The notes: generated by a model not told the origin, from the sequence alone. Positions 1-10,700 are shown, counted from the first letter of the stretch. The stretch is 64,000 nt of DNA from Plazaster borealis (GCA_021014325.1 CM037458.1:23605063-23669062), one strand, 5' to 3'. Numbers and translations: made by a program.

Positions 1-3000
1 AAATTTGGCAAATATATTGAGCAAATCACAAGGGGGGGGGGGTAAGTCCAGCACTTTTATCAAATTTGGGCCCGAAATTTAAAAAAAAAACCGCAAGGGC
101 TTATCCAGCATTTTTATCAAGTTTGGACCAATTATTAGCAAGCAAGAAGCTTCACAAGTCTGGAGGGTCAAGGATACACAATTTATTAGTAACAAGCTTG
201 CTAGGCTTCACACGTATGAAGCCTCGGTACGCTTGCTACAAGCGTAGCAAGCGTGAGGCTTCACACGTATGAAGCCCATCAAGCTTGCTACGCTAAATAG
301 CAAGCGTTCGAGGCTTCACCCGTGTGAAGCCTCACGCTTGCTACGCTTGTAGCAAGCGTACCGAGGCTTCATACGTGTGAAGCCTATCGCTTGTCATTAC
401 AATTAACAAGCGTACCAAGGCTTCATACGTGTGAAGCCTCAGTACGCTTGCTACTTATAAGTAACAAGCGTACTGAGGCTTCTACCGTCTGAAGCCTCAG
501 TAAGCTTGCTACTTATAACAAGCGTACTGAGGCTTCACACGTCTGAAGCCTCAGTACGCTTGTTACTTTAAGTAGCAAGCGTACTGAGGCTTCAGACGTG
601 TGAAGCCTCAGTACGCTTGTTACTTATAAAACAGTACGCTTGCTACATTAGCAGCAAGCAAACATGTTACTTACGCAGTTTAACAATTGCGTTCATAAGG
701 CTTCACAAGGGCTAAATCCAGCATTTTTATCAAAATTTGGCAACAAAATTAACCAAATCACAAGGGGGTAAGTCCAGCACTTTTATCAACTTTGGGCCCG
801 AAATTTAAAAAAAAAAACCGCAAGGGCTTATCCAGCATTTTTATCAAGTTTGGACCAATTATTAGCAAGCAAGAAGCTTCACAAGTCTGGAGGGTCAAGG
901 ATACACAATTTATTAGTAACAAGCTTGCTAGGCTTCACACGTATGAAGCCTCGGTACGCTTGCTACAAGCGTAGCAAGCGTGAGGCTTCACACGTGTGAA
1001 GCCTATCAAGCTTGCTACGCTAAGTAGCAAGCGTTCGAGGCTTCACCCGTGTGAAGCCTCACGCTTGCTACGCTTGTAGCAAGCGTACCGAGGCTTCAAA
1101 CGTGTGAAGCCTATCGCTTGTCATTACAATTAACAAGCGTACCAAGGCTTCATACGTGTGAAGCTTCAAGCTTGTTACTTCCTTAGTTTATAAGTTACAA
1201 TTGCGTACATAAGGCTTCACAAGGGCTAAGTCCAGTATTTTTATCAAAATTTGGCAAATATATTGAGCAAATCACAAGGGGGGGGGGTAAGTCCAGCACT
1301 TTTATCAAATTTGGGCCCGAAATTTAAAAAAAAACCCGCAAGGGCTTATCCAGCATTTTTATCAAGTTTGAACCAATTATTAGCAAGCAAGAAGCTTCAC
1401 AAGTCTGGAGGGTCAAGGATACACAATTTATTAGTAACAAGCTTGCTAGGCTTCACACGTATGAAGCCTCGGTACGCTTGCTACAAGCGTAGCAAGCGTG
1501 AGGCTTCACACGTATGAAGCCCATCAAGCTTGCTACGCTAAATAGCAAGCGTTCGAGGCTTCACCCGTGTGAAGCCTCACGCTTGCTACGCTTGTAGCAA
1601 GCGTACCGAGGCTTCATACGTGTGAAGCCTATCGCTTGTCATTACAATTAACAAGCGTACCAAGGCTTCATACGTGTGAAGCCTCAGTACGCTTGCTACT
1701 TATTAGTAACAAGCGTACTGATGCTTCACACGTCTGAAGCCTCAGTACGCTTGCTACTTATAAGTAACAAGCGTACTGTGGCTTCACACGTCTGAAGCCT
1801 CAGTACGCTTGTTACTTTAAGTAGCAAGCGTACTGAGGCTTCAGACGTGTGAAGCCTCAGTACGCTTGTTACTTATAAGTAGCAAGCGTACTGAGGCTTC
1901 ACACGTGTGAAGCCTCAGTACGCTTGCTACATTAGCAGCAAGCAAACATGTTACTTACGCAGTTTAACAATTGCGTTCATAAGGCTTCACAAGGGCTAAA
2001 TCCAGCATTTTTATCAAAATTTGGCAACAAATATTGAGCAAATCACACGAGGGGGGGGGGTAAGTCCAGCACTTTTATCAAATTTGGGCCCGAAATTAAA
2101 AAAAACCCGCAAGGGCTTATCCAGCATTTTTATCAAGTTTGGATCAATTATTAGCAAGCAAGAAGCTTCACAAGTCTGGAGGGTCAAGGATACACAATTT
2201 ATTAGTAACAAGCTTGCTAGGCTTCACACGTATGAAGCCTCGGTACGCTTGCTACAAGCGTAGCAAGCGTGAGGCTTCACACGTATGAAGCCTATCAAGC
2301 TTGCTACGCTAAGTAGCAAGCGTTCGAGGCTTCACCCGTGTGAAGCCTCACGCTTGCTACGCTTGTAGCAAGCGTACCGAGGCTTCAAACGTGTGAAGCC
2401 TATCGCTTGTCATTACAATTAACAAGCGTACCAAGGCTTCATACGTGTGAAGCTTCAAGCTTGTTACTTCCTTAGTTTATAAGTTACAATTGCGTACATA
2501 ACGCTTCACAAGGGCTAAGTCCAGCATTTTTATCAAAATTTGGCAAATATATTGAGCAAATCACAAGGGGGGGGGGTAAGTCCAGCACTTTTATGAAATT
2601 TGGGCCAGAAATTTAAAAACAAATCTCAAGGGCTAATCCAGCATTTTTATCAAGTTTGGACCAAATATTAACAAGCGTGAGGCTTCACAAGTCTGGAAGG
2701 TCAAGGATACACATTTATTAGTAACAAGCGTGATGGGCTTCACATGTAAGAAGCCTGAGTACGCTTGCTGCTAATGTAGCAAGCGTACTGAGGCTTCACA
2801 CGTGTGAAGCCTGAGTACGCTTGCTACTTATAAGTAGCAAGCGTACTGAGGCTTCAGACGTGTGAAGCCTCAGTACGCTTGTTACTTATAAGTAGCGTGC
2901 AAGGGCTAAGTTTAGCATTTTTATCAAGTTTGGACCAAATATTAACAAGCGTGAGGCTTCACAAGTCTGGAGGGTCAAGGATACACAATTTATTAGTAAC

Positions 3001-3121
3001 AAGCTTGATAGGCTTCACACGTATGAAGCCTCGGTACGCTTGCTACAAGCGTAGCAAGCGTGAGGCTTCACACGTATGAAGCCTATCAAGCTTGCTACGC
3101 AAGTAGCAAGCGTTCGAGGCT
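1..3121. repeat. palindromic higher-order satellite array, forward block
   Basis: Two modules alternate. One is a spacer ending in GTCCAGCACTTTTATCAAA, with a G run before it and a poly-A tract after it. The other is a chain of two palindromes, a 24-bp one (GAGGCTTCACACGTGTGAAG plus CCTC) and a 34-bp one built on AGTACGCTTG...CAAGCGTACT around a TTATAA centre. The spacer recurs near 41, 768, 1286, 2061 and 2575, so spacings alternate between about 730-775 and about 515 bp. This gives a higher-order unit of about 1.25-1.29 kb. Short ORFs here are repeat translations, not genes. Confidence 0.9.
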
Positions 3122-3660
3122 TCACACGTGTGAAGCCTCACGCTTGCTACTCAAGTAGCAAGCGTACTGAGGCTTCACACGTGTGAAGCCCATCACGCTT
3201 GTTATTAATAAATGTGTATCCTTAATCCTCCAGACTTGTGAAGCCTCACCCTTGTTAATATTTGGTCCAAACTTGATAAAAACGCTGGACTTAGCCCTTG
3301 CGAGATTTTTTTTAAATTTCTGGCCCAAATTTCATAAAAGTGCTGGACTTACCCGCCCCTTGTGATTGCACAATATTTTTGGCCAAATTTTGATAAAAAT
3401 GCTGGACTTAGCCCCTGTGAAATCTTATGTACGCAATTGTTACTTATAAACTAAGGAAGTAACAAGCTTGAAGCTTCACACGTATGAAGCCTTGGTACGC
3501 TTGTTAATTGTAATGACAAGCGATAGGCTTCACACGTATGAAGCCTCGGTACGCTTGCTACAAGCGTAGCAAGCGTGAGGCTTCACACGGGTGAAGCCTC
3601 GAACGCTTGCTACTTAGCGTAGCAAGCTTGATGGGCTTCATACGTGTGAAGCCTCACGCT
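3122..3660. repeat. same satellite in inverted orientation
   Basis: The reverse complement of the forward spacer appears here (GATAAAAATGCTGGACTTAG at about 3393), with the same order of submodules read backwards: CTTGTTAATTGTAATGACAA, then the CGTATGAAG palindromes. The array therefore switches direction at about 3125-3150, inside one of the palindromic subunits. Confidence 0.85.
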
Positions 3661-4430
3661 TGTTAATACCCTTCCAAACCCCCACACCCTTCCAGACCCC
3701 CAGCCCCCCACACCCTTCCAAACCCCAAGCCCCACGCACCCTTCCAGCCTCCTGCCCCACATACCCTTCCTTCCCCCAGCCCCACATACCCTTCCAGACC
3801 CCCAGCTCCCCACACCCTTCCAAACCCCAAGCCCCACACACCCTTCCAGTCCCCCAGCCCCACATACCCTTCCAAACCCCAGCCCCACACACCCTTCCAG
3901 ACCCCCCACACCCTTCCAAACCCCAAGCCCCACACACCCTTCCAGCCCCATACCCTTCCAACCCCCCACCCCACACCCTTCCAAACCCCAAGCCCCACAC
4001 ACCCTTCCAGACCCCCACACACCCTTCCAAACCCCAACCCTTCCAAACCCCCACACACCCTTCCAAACCCCCACCCCACACACCCTTCCAACCCCCCACC
4101 CCCACACACCCTTCCAAACCCCCACCCCACACACCCTTCCAACCCCCCCACCCCCACACACCCTTCGAGACCTTAAGCCCCACACACCCTTCCAAACCCC
4201 CACCCCCACACACCCTTCCAAACCCCCACCCCACACACCCTTCCAAACCCCCACCCCACACACCCTTCGAGACCCCCACACACCCTTTCCAACCCCCACC
4301 CCCACACACCCCTCCCAACCCCACCCCCACACACCCCTCCCAACCCCCACCCCACACACCCTTCCAAACCCCCACCCCCACACATCCTTCCAAACCCCAA
4401 CCCCACACACCCTTCCAAACTCCCTCATGG
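3661..4430. repeat. C-rich minisatellite, CACACCCTTCCAAACCCC type
   Basis: A tandem array of roughly 17-24 bp units, CCCACACACCCTTCCAAACC and shortened or C/G-substituted variants. It starts directly at the edge of the inverted satellite and ends just before TTTGGCTTCATACATGTG, itself a satellite fragment. It is open in several frames on both strands (Pro/Thr-rich on +, Gly/Val/Trp-rich on -) because it has few stop trinucleotides. There is strong strand asymmetry, with the minus strand G-rich. Confidence 0.9.
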
Positions 4431-5165
4431 TTTGGCTTCATACATGTGTAGTGCAGCCACATATTCAACATGTTGATGTGGAGAAAAGGTACAATGACGA
4501 GACACATTAAGGCATCAATGTAAAGTAACAATTAAATCGTACATTTATTCAACAAAAAGGGCTTTCATTGTTGCCAATTCTGATAACAGATCTATTTATT
4601 GACACTTGAAAGATGAAAACAAGATAAAGATAAATGTATACAAAATATACAAACAATTCAACACTTAAAAACTTTACAATAAAGTGACTGATCATATTCT
4701 AAACCAGTTTAAAGTATTGGTTTTCTATATTCCGAATATCGTCACAAGGCACTTGAAAATGGACGGAAGATAGCCAAACAAATTTAGGCGAAAACTTTAG
4801 TGACCCTATGTATAATAAAATAAAGTAACTCACAATTGAAATATACACAGCAATCGTTAATCTGTACAGCTGGTTTTAACTTCAAGCAATTACTACAAAC
4901 TTTAAGCATAACAATTAGGAATGTTCCAGAAACTTCACGAAACAAATCACCAGAATTACTTTGTAGTTTAAAAAGACCCAAAGTAACAATAACATATAAA
5001 CTGGTGTTTTACGCACAACTTTTTATAAAAGTATTGTACAGAAGAAAAACAAAAATGTGCAATGATAGTAATGAAACACACAGTATTAAAGGTCAATATC
5101 AGAAAGGATGCCTGCTTCATATTAAAGCATAAAATCGAACTTGAAAATTTTACAAACAAATCTAA
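4431..5165. other. AT-rich sequence, no gene seen
   Basis: Unique-looking AT-rich DNA. Short ORFs of up to 98 codons on both strands lack recognisable domains, splice context or codon bias. Nothing further can be supported. Confidence 0.5.
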
Positions 5166-5510
5166 AATAATCATAACGGTTAGTCCAGCATTTTTACCAA
5201 GTTTTGCCAAATATTGAAAAGCGATATTATGCTCTAAAACGATCCAGTAGGTAAATACTAGTGCCTTTATACAATTTTTGGCACAAACTTGATAAAAATG
5301 CTGGACTTACCTCTTGTGGGTTTTTTTCAATTTTGGGCCAAAAATTGATGAAAATGCTGGACTTACCCCTTGTTATTTTTTTCATTTTTGGGCCAAAATT
5401 TGGTGAAAATGTTGGACTTGGCCCTTGAGTTTTGTTTCAATTTTTTGCCAAAATTTGATAAAAATGTTGGACTTACCCCTAGTCAAATTTTGGCCAACAA
5501 TTGAAAAAGT
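5166..5510. repeat. short tandem array of the satellite spacer module
   Basis: About five diverged units of about 60 bp, each with TTGATAAAAATGCTGGACTT followed by ACCCCTTGT, a T-run and TTTTGGGCCAAAA. This is the reverse complement of the spacer module of the satellite at the left end, here without the palindromic module. Units sit near 5181 (opposite strand form), 5288, 5346, 5405 and 5453. Confidence 0.8.
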
Positions 5511-6060
5511 ATCTCATTTCTTACAGAGTAGCTATTGCCCAAATTACAGCCTGATCAAAACATCTCTAGGCAAACAGGTCTTTGTACACCTCCATGTCGA
5601 TATAAGCGTTGTACTTTTCTATTATTTTGTTGGCCTCCTCGATGAATTCTTGGATGAATTTATCCATATCTGGGCAAAGTACGAAAACATAGCAAACCAA
5701 TTATTGAAAGTTACTCCGTCCAATTCAATGTGATACATTTTAAGTCACACTAGCACACATTCACCAGAAGAATTGTCATTGTTTTGTCATGAGTATTCAA
5801 TATCATAAGCGCTGTATCTTTTAAGTTTCTGTACTGCAAAAATGAATAACAATAGCAGGGGAATTTGTGTGTTTTGTGCAAACTGGGATCAAGTACCCTT
5901 TAAAAGGCAGCAGCTATCTTTGTCTTGTTCCCAGTCTTCATTACTAATCATGAATACTGATTTCCATTGTACTAAAAGACACCAGGTGTAACACTACAAC
6001 TTGTACGACAGTTAAGTACAATGGTTGTACCACTACACATGTATAAAGCCATAACCATGA
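5511..6060. other. no gene or repeat recognised
   Basis: AT-rich sequence with no long ORF, no domain match and no obvious internal repetition. Confidence 0.4.
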
Positions 6061-6470
6061 CAGGGTCAGGAAGGGTAGGCGTTTGGTGTGGGGGTGGTGA
6101 TGGGTGTGAGGGTCAGTAGGGATAGGTTACTGGGTTGGTTGCAAGGTAGGGTCGGGTGTGTGAGTAGGGGAAGGGTGTGAGGGTATTAAGGTTTGGGTGT
6201 GACTGTGAGGTTGGGTTTGGGTTTGAGGGCAGGGGATGGGTGTTAGAGCTAGGGTGGAAGGGGATGGGTGTGAGAGTAGGGCGTTTTGGTTGTGACTGAC
6301 GTTTGGTTTTGGTGTGAGGTAGATGATGGGTGTTAGTTAGTGTGGTAGGGGAGTGTGAGGGTATTAAGGTTTGGGTGTGAGTGTGAGGTTGGGTTTTGGT
6401 GTGAGGGTAGGGTATTTGGGTGTGACTGTGAGGTTGGTGTGGGTGTGAGGGTAGGGGATGAGTGTAACTG
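6061..6470 (+). repeat. G-rich minisatellite, GGGTGTGAGGGTAGGG type
   Basis: Irregular units rich in GGGTGTGAGGGTAGGG and TTAAGGTTTGGGTGTGA. Many runs of three or four G lie within 20 bp of each other on the plus strand, so four-run G-quadruplex motifs are possible (for example around 6225-6260). Confidence 0.85.
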
Positions 6471-6524
6471 TTAGCATGGATATGTTTGTTTGCTTGAAGT
6501 ATTTTTGTCCTGTTTTGTCTATCA

Positions 6525-6927
6525 AAGGCAAAGACGCAAGGGTCTGTATACGTTTAGTAGTTACTCATAAAATTACTAATGGCATAAAAACTTTCTTGGT
6601 AAGAAGTACAGCAGCTTCTGATGGTATGAAGCATTTTGAGAAACATTTCACTTTGAATTAATATGGTTATGGAAAAAGATATCAGTTTTTGTCCTTGAAT
6701 CTGAGAAGCGTTTCTGTCAGAGACGTTTCTCAGATTGCGTATTCCAATTGCAGATTATTCTTCCTGCGTGGACAAAACCACTCCAGATTTTCGGCAATAT
6801 CTCATAAAAGCTACCACCTTTTGAAATGAAATTTTCACAGGTTAGTTATAAGGTGTATATCTACAACTATATAGAATTGAAACAAACAGTGGTTCCAATT
6901 ACCGAACGTATACAATCCCTTTAAATA
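6525..6927. mobile_element. diverged MITE family A copy
   Basis: It carries the family landmarks in order: a GTTACTCATAAAATTACTAATGG-like start, GGCATAAAAACTTTCTTGGT, a foldback around GAATCTGAGAAGC / GTTTCTCAGATT, AAATTTTCACAGG, and an end in ACCGAACGTATACAATCCCTTTAA. It is much more diverged than the copies at 10851 and 35219. The short ORF starting at 6458 is not a gene. Confidence 0.6.
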
Positions 6928-6943
6928 CGAATGTAATTAAATA

Positions 6944-7848
6944 ATGAGAACGCAATGCCATTGTATGCAACATCTTACAAAACAGGAGGTCCTGATAAGT
7001 AAAAGAGGCTATGATACATTAAACCTTTTGGGCCAATATTTGGACCAAAATAAACATGAACAATATTATGGACGCCAAAGACAAAGACATCCTCATCACA
7101 GGATTCTGCCAGCCCGAGATAAACTTAATCGCATGAAAATCACAAATAGAGTCGACTGTCCTTTCTGTAAATCCGACACTGAAACTATCGAACATTTGTT
7201 TCTATATTGTAATAAGGTGGTTGAACCCTGGTTATACGTCGAATCTTTAATTAGAAAACAAACTGGCTGCCGTTTCCTTTGCTAGTGATTGTATAAGAAT
7301 TTTATGTATGAATTTGTCATTTGTATCTATGATAATTGTCGGCATGATGATCAATGTTATTTGGAGAACCCGGTGTGATCTTGTCTTCAATGAGGACAAG
7401 GTTTTCACAAACACAAACATTATCAAGATATACAAAGAAGCTTTCAGATCATTTCTACTTAGGGAGAGGAATAGGCTCCAAACAAGTAACTTTAACAAAT
7501 TGTACAAATTCATGTGTGTTCTCAATGAAGACGAGAGTCCAAAATTAATGTTCTGATCTATGTCGAAGATTTTCACCTTTTTAGTTACTGTCCTTTTGTT
7601 TTCGCCTTAAGTTTAATCTTTTTACTTGTATTTATTTGTGTTTTATCATGTTTTGATCTTCTTTTGTTTGATATGTAATATCACCTTTTGTTCATTGTGC
7701 TTTAGTTTCTAGTAACCTCTATGTACTTAATGTATTGATTTATCAGTACTTGCATTAATGTATGTCCCATAGAAGATGTCTGTACTTTGTAATTACTGGA
7801 GTTGAATAAACGGAGTCTAAGAGCTCCACTCAAAAGAAGAAAAAAAAT
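6944..7848 (+). mobile_element. 5'-truncated LINE, 3' end with reverse-transcriptase zinc-binding domain
   Basis: Codons 6944-7285 encode a Cys/His cluster, CPFC then EHLFLYC, typical of the zinc-binding domain that ends many non-LTR retrotransposon polyproteins (zf-RVT). The reading continues in a different frame at 7308-7556 (WRTRCDLVFNED and on), so a frameshift has broken it. A 3' UTR follows, with TTGAATAAACGG and an A-rich tail at about 7838-7848, then a simple repeat array. The upstream RT and endonuclease are absent, which fits the usual 5' truncation. The clade is not resolved. Confidence 0.75.
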
Positions 7849-8225
7849 GGTTATATGTAAATAATGTTTTTTTTCTAAATCGGTTATATGTAAATAATGG
7901 TTCATAATGGTTATATGTAAATAATGGTTATATGTAAATAATGGTTATATGTAAATAATGGTTATATGTAAATAATGGTTATTTCTAAATAATGGTTATA
8001 TGTAATTATTGGTTATTTATAAATAATGGTTATATTTCAATAATGGTTATATGTAAATAATGGTTATATATAAATGATGGTTATTTCTAAATAATGGTTA
8101 TATGTAAATAATGGTATGTAAATAATGGTTCTATATAAATAAAGGTTATTTCTTAATAATGGTTATATGTAAATAATGGTTATATGTAAATAATGGTTAT
8201 ATGTAAATAATGGTTATTTATAGAT
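7849..8225. repeat. 17-bp minisatellite AATGGTTATATGTAAAT
   Basis: About 20 units of AATGGTTATATGTAAAT with variants (TTTCTAAAT, TTTATAAAT, TATATAAAT). It begins immediately at the A-rich tail of the LINE. Confidence 0.95.
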
Positions 8226-8345
8226 AAATGTGAAGCCTATCACCATGGAGGAATGAAAAGACTGTAAGCTTGTGAGGTTCATAGTTACTTAAAATGTGTA
8301 AGCTTGACCCTACGTACATGTGAAGCCTCATGTATGCCAATAGAT
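8226..8345. repeat. fragments resembling the left-end satellite
   Basis: GTGAAGCCTATCACCATGG and ACATGTGAAGCCTCATG echo the TGAAGCCT palindrome module of the 1-3660 satellite at low similarity. Confidence 0.35.
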
Positions 8346-8499
8346 TCATTATGCTTATGATTTTGTTAATATTTTTAATTCGTTATAAAGAATGATTAAT
8401 TTGTAAAAACGAATTACTTAATTCGTTATAACGAGTTTGAAGCATACACGCAACGATGTACGTTTATTGGTCTTTTCATCAGTCTTTTTTCATTGGTCT

Positions 8500-8625
8500 T
8501 ATTTCATCGATCGATCGATGAAAAACACCGAGCGATCGCTGAAAAGGACTGATCGATCGATGCAAGACCGATCGATCCATGGAAAAGACCGATCAATCGA
8601 TGCAAAAAACCCGATCGATGTGTTG
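8500..8625. repeat. short tandem of ATCGATCGAT palindromes
   Basis: Five units of about 22-25 bp with a GATCGATCGATG core joined by AAAAGGAC or AAAGACC. The self-complementary core keeps both strands open, so the 60-110 codon ORFs on both strands here are by-products of the repeat. Confidence 0.8.
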
Positions 8626-8950
8626 ATAGGAATAGATGCCTGTTTTGTGCTCCATACGCTTTGGGGAGATTTGTGTGTTGACAAAAAGATGTCAAGGTCG
8701 GTGCAAAGATCAGAGAATGGTGATGTGTGTTGGATAGTTACGGTACGTTGCCCCCGCTGGTTGAGTTGAGGGGAGTCGAGGCATGGGTTGAGGCATTTTT
8801 CGGCATAAATGAAACTTGTTCAAGTTAATGTTTCGTGTGGGGTACAAGCGCGAAGTTCATGCTGTGTAGGAATAGATTTTACCTCTTAAAGCTAGGTTAA
8901 AAGGGTGAGTTCATTTATTATTATTTTTACACTTTGGTCATAATTTGTTG

Positions 8951-9077
8951 GCTTAGGCAGTTAACCCACCTTGTTGAGCTGAATGGCTCTCCAACGGTCT
9001 TTGTAATGGTGAGTGTTATGAGACCGATGTTAAAAGAAAGCCATTACAGCTCAACAAGGTCACAGGTGGGCTAAGGA
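8951..9077. mobile_element. foldback / MITE-like inverted repeat
   Basis: The left arm CCACCTTGTTGAGCTGAATG is mirrored by the right arm CATTACAGCTCAACAAGGTC, with outer GCTTAGGC / GGGCTAAGG. The loop is about 45 bp. No ORF. Confidence 0.65.
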
Positions 9078-9080
9078 AGG

Positions 9081-9174
9081 GGAGTACTCTAGCCCCACTT
9101 CTGCACTTCTGTGACAAAGATCTGATCTTGGCCACAGAAGTGGGGCTAGCTAGCTAGAGCAGTAGGCCTACTCC
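9081..9174. mobile_element. short foldback element
   Basis: GGAGTACTCTAGCCCCACTT is mirrored by AAGTGGGGCTAGCTAGCTAG and a terminal CCTACTCC; the arms also share TCTG / CAGA. It lies four bases from the preceding foldback. Confidence 0.6.
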
Positions 9175-9230
9175 TCTATTTGAAATATTACATTTACCAT
9201 GGCCGTTTACAGTCGCACAAACTTTAACAC

Positions 9231-9390
9231 GACCTAGATCCAGTAACTGGGGCGCTGACAGCCTGTACTCCTTTTTTCGAAATTTTGACATCTTCGGTCG
9301 TACAAACCATGGAAGTAGGATGTACAGAGTAACAGATGTCAACATTTCGAAAAAAGGAGTACAGTGCGCCAGTTTACTGGGTCTACATCT
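9231..9390. mobile_element. foldback element with 50-bp arms
   Basis: Left-arm GTACTCCTTTTTTCGAAATT and TTGACATCT, and right-arm AGATGTCAACATTTCG then AAAAAAGGAGTAC, pair across a loop of about 40 bp. The outer parts CCAGTAACTGGGGCGC / GCGCCAGTTTACTGG also pair. Typical MITE architecture, no ORF. Confidence 0.7.
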
Positions 9391-9454
9391 GGCTATATAA
9401 GTGGCAAAATAATTTTGGAAATATACGGGAGCGTTAGGGACATCGAGAGAGAAA

Positions 9455-9545
9455 GCAAAGGAAAGTCATAATTATGACTTATGTCTCATAATTATGACTT
9501 GTTACACTTGTCTTGACAGTCATAATTATGACTTGTATAAGCATG
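9455..9545. repeat. cluster of AAGTCATAATTATGACTT palindromes
   Basis: The perfect 18-bp palindrome AAGTCATAATTATGACTT occurs at about 9464, and the core TCATAATTATGACTT recurs at about 9486 and 9521. Degenerate relatives lie at 9760-9795 (AGTCATAATTATAAG, AAGTCATATGACTT). Confidence 0.8.
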
Positions 9546-10029
9546 CAGGCATGATATTCTTCATAAGTCTGATGATTTTGGGGCATTCAAAAAAATCTGC
9601 AAAGTCTGAAAAATCTCATAGTCTGAAAAGTCTATAATAAAAGTCTAACATGTACACGTGTAGGTCAGCCCATACTCAAAAAAGTTGTCCTACTTTTGTC
9701 CCCCCCCTTGACTTAGTCATGCTTATAAGATAGGTCATAATAATTAATGGCTCTGTGCTAAGTCATAATTATAAGATATAAAGTCATATGACTTTCTTGG
9801 TTTCCATCCATGTCCCTTGAACCATCCATGCTTGAACGCTTCCATAGGAATGTAAACAAAGGAAGGGGGAGAAAAAAAGGTGACAAAAAGAAAAAGGAAA
9901 CAGCAATAATGAGGTCATGGATCATGGTCATGGGGGAAAGAATTAGGCTTCTTACACAGATAATTATGGGAGGTAAAGTTATACTGCTAATTATTAAGTG
10001 GTGTTTGAAGCTTTCATGGTGTGAAAAAT

Positions 10030-10294
10030 AAGAAATAACTATAAAGAAATACTAAACTTGCGGGGAAACCATGTGTAAAATCTCTTTTGTTGGAGTGTTG
10101 GCTCTGAGAAGAGCCGGTGGGGTCTCGACGTTTCGAACAGTATACTCTGCTTGTCTTCAGGAGACGAGCAGAGCTAGTATACTGTTCAAATCGTCGAGAC
10201 CACACCGGCTCTTTTCAGAGCCAACACTACCACAAAAGAGATTTAACACATGGTTGTACCCGCAAGTTTACTATTTATTTATAGTTACTTCTGC
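10030..10294. mobile_element. foldback MITE with arms of about 100 bp
   Basis: The left arm runs from AGAAATAACTATAAAG through AAACTTGCGGGGAAACCATG, AAATCTCTTTTGTTGGAGTG and GAGCCGGTGGGGTCTCGACG to AACAGTATACT. The right arm mirrors the same blocks in reverse order to CGCAAGTTTACTATTTATTT. The centre is the GCTTGTCTTCAGGAGACGAGC loop. No coding potential beyond short shadow ORFs. Confidence 0.85.
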
Positions 10295-10519
10295 TAATTT
10301 TTATTTAGTTATTTAGGCAATTATTTTAAATGATTAAATGCACAGAGTCACTGATTCAGTACTCAAAGTCAATTTAGTTTTGCATATAAAACAAATAACA
10401 TTTATTTTAGATCAAGATCCTTATCAAATTAAATCAATTGAACATTTTCAAATGGAAATGTCTACGTTTTAAATATTTAATTAATAATTAATAAGTTTAT
10501 ACAAAGATACTGTTGCATG

Positions 10520-10700
10520 TGATGTAAACTCGTACTTATTACTCGTACTTGAATACTACTCATGTACTCAGACTACACTAGTCTCAGAGCAAAATACATG
10601 AATACTCGAAATCCTCAGGCCTACTGAATACTCGACTGAAATATATTCTGTACTTGAAGTCATGTACTCGAAACCCGACAGAAAAAGTACTCGGACTCCA
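10520..10700. repeat. TACTCG/TACTTGA-rich dispersed simple repeat
   Basis: Irregular succession of ACTCGTACT, TACTTGAA, TGTACTCGA and AATACTCGA. The same composition recurs at 31160-31360 and 32395-32505, and weakly at 11330-11420. Confidence 0.7.

Noticed and set aside
1..3660. CRISPR-like alternation of repeat and spacer
   Set aside because: The genome is eukaryotic, units are of 500-775 bp, and the short palindromes are tandem without unique spacers.
3610..4531. ORFs of 160-297 codons, Pro/Thr-rich on + and Gly/Val/Trp-rich on -
   Set aside because: They are translations of the C-rich minisatellite in several frames; no start context, splice sites or domain.
8437..8769. 110-codon ORF as a small gene
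   Set aside because: Most of it is the ATCGATCGAT repeat, which is open on both strands; no domain or splice context.
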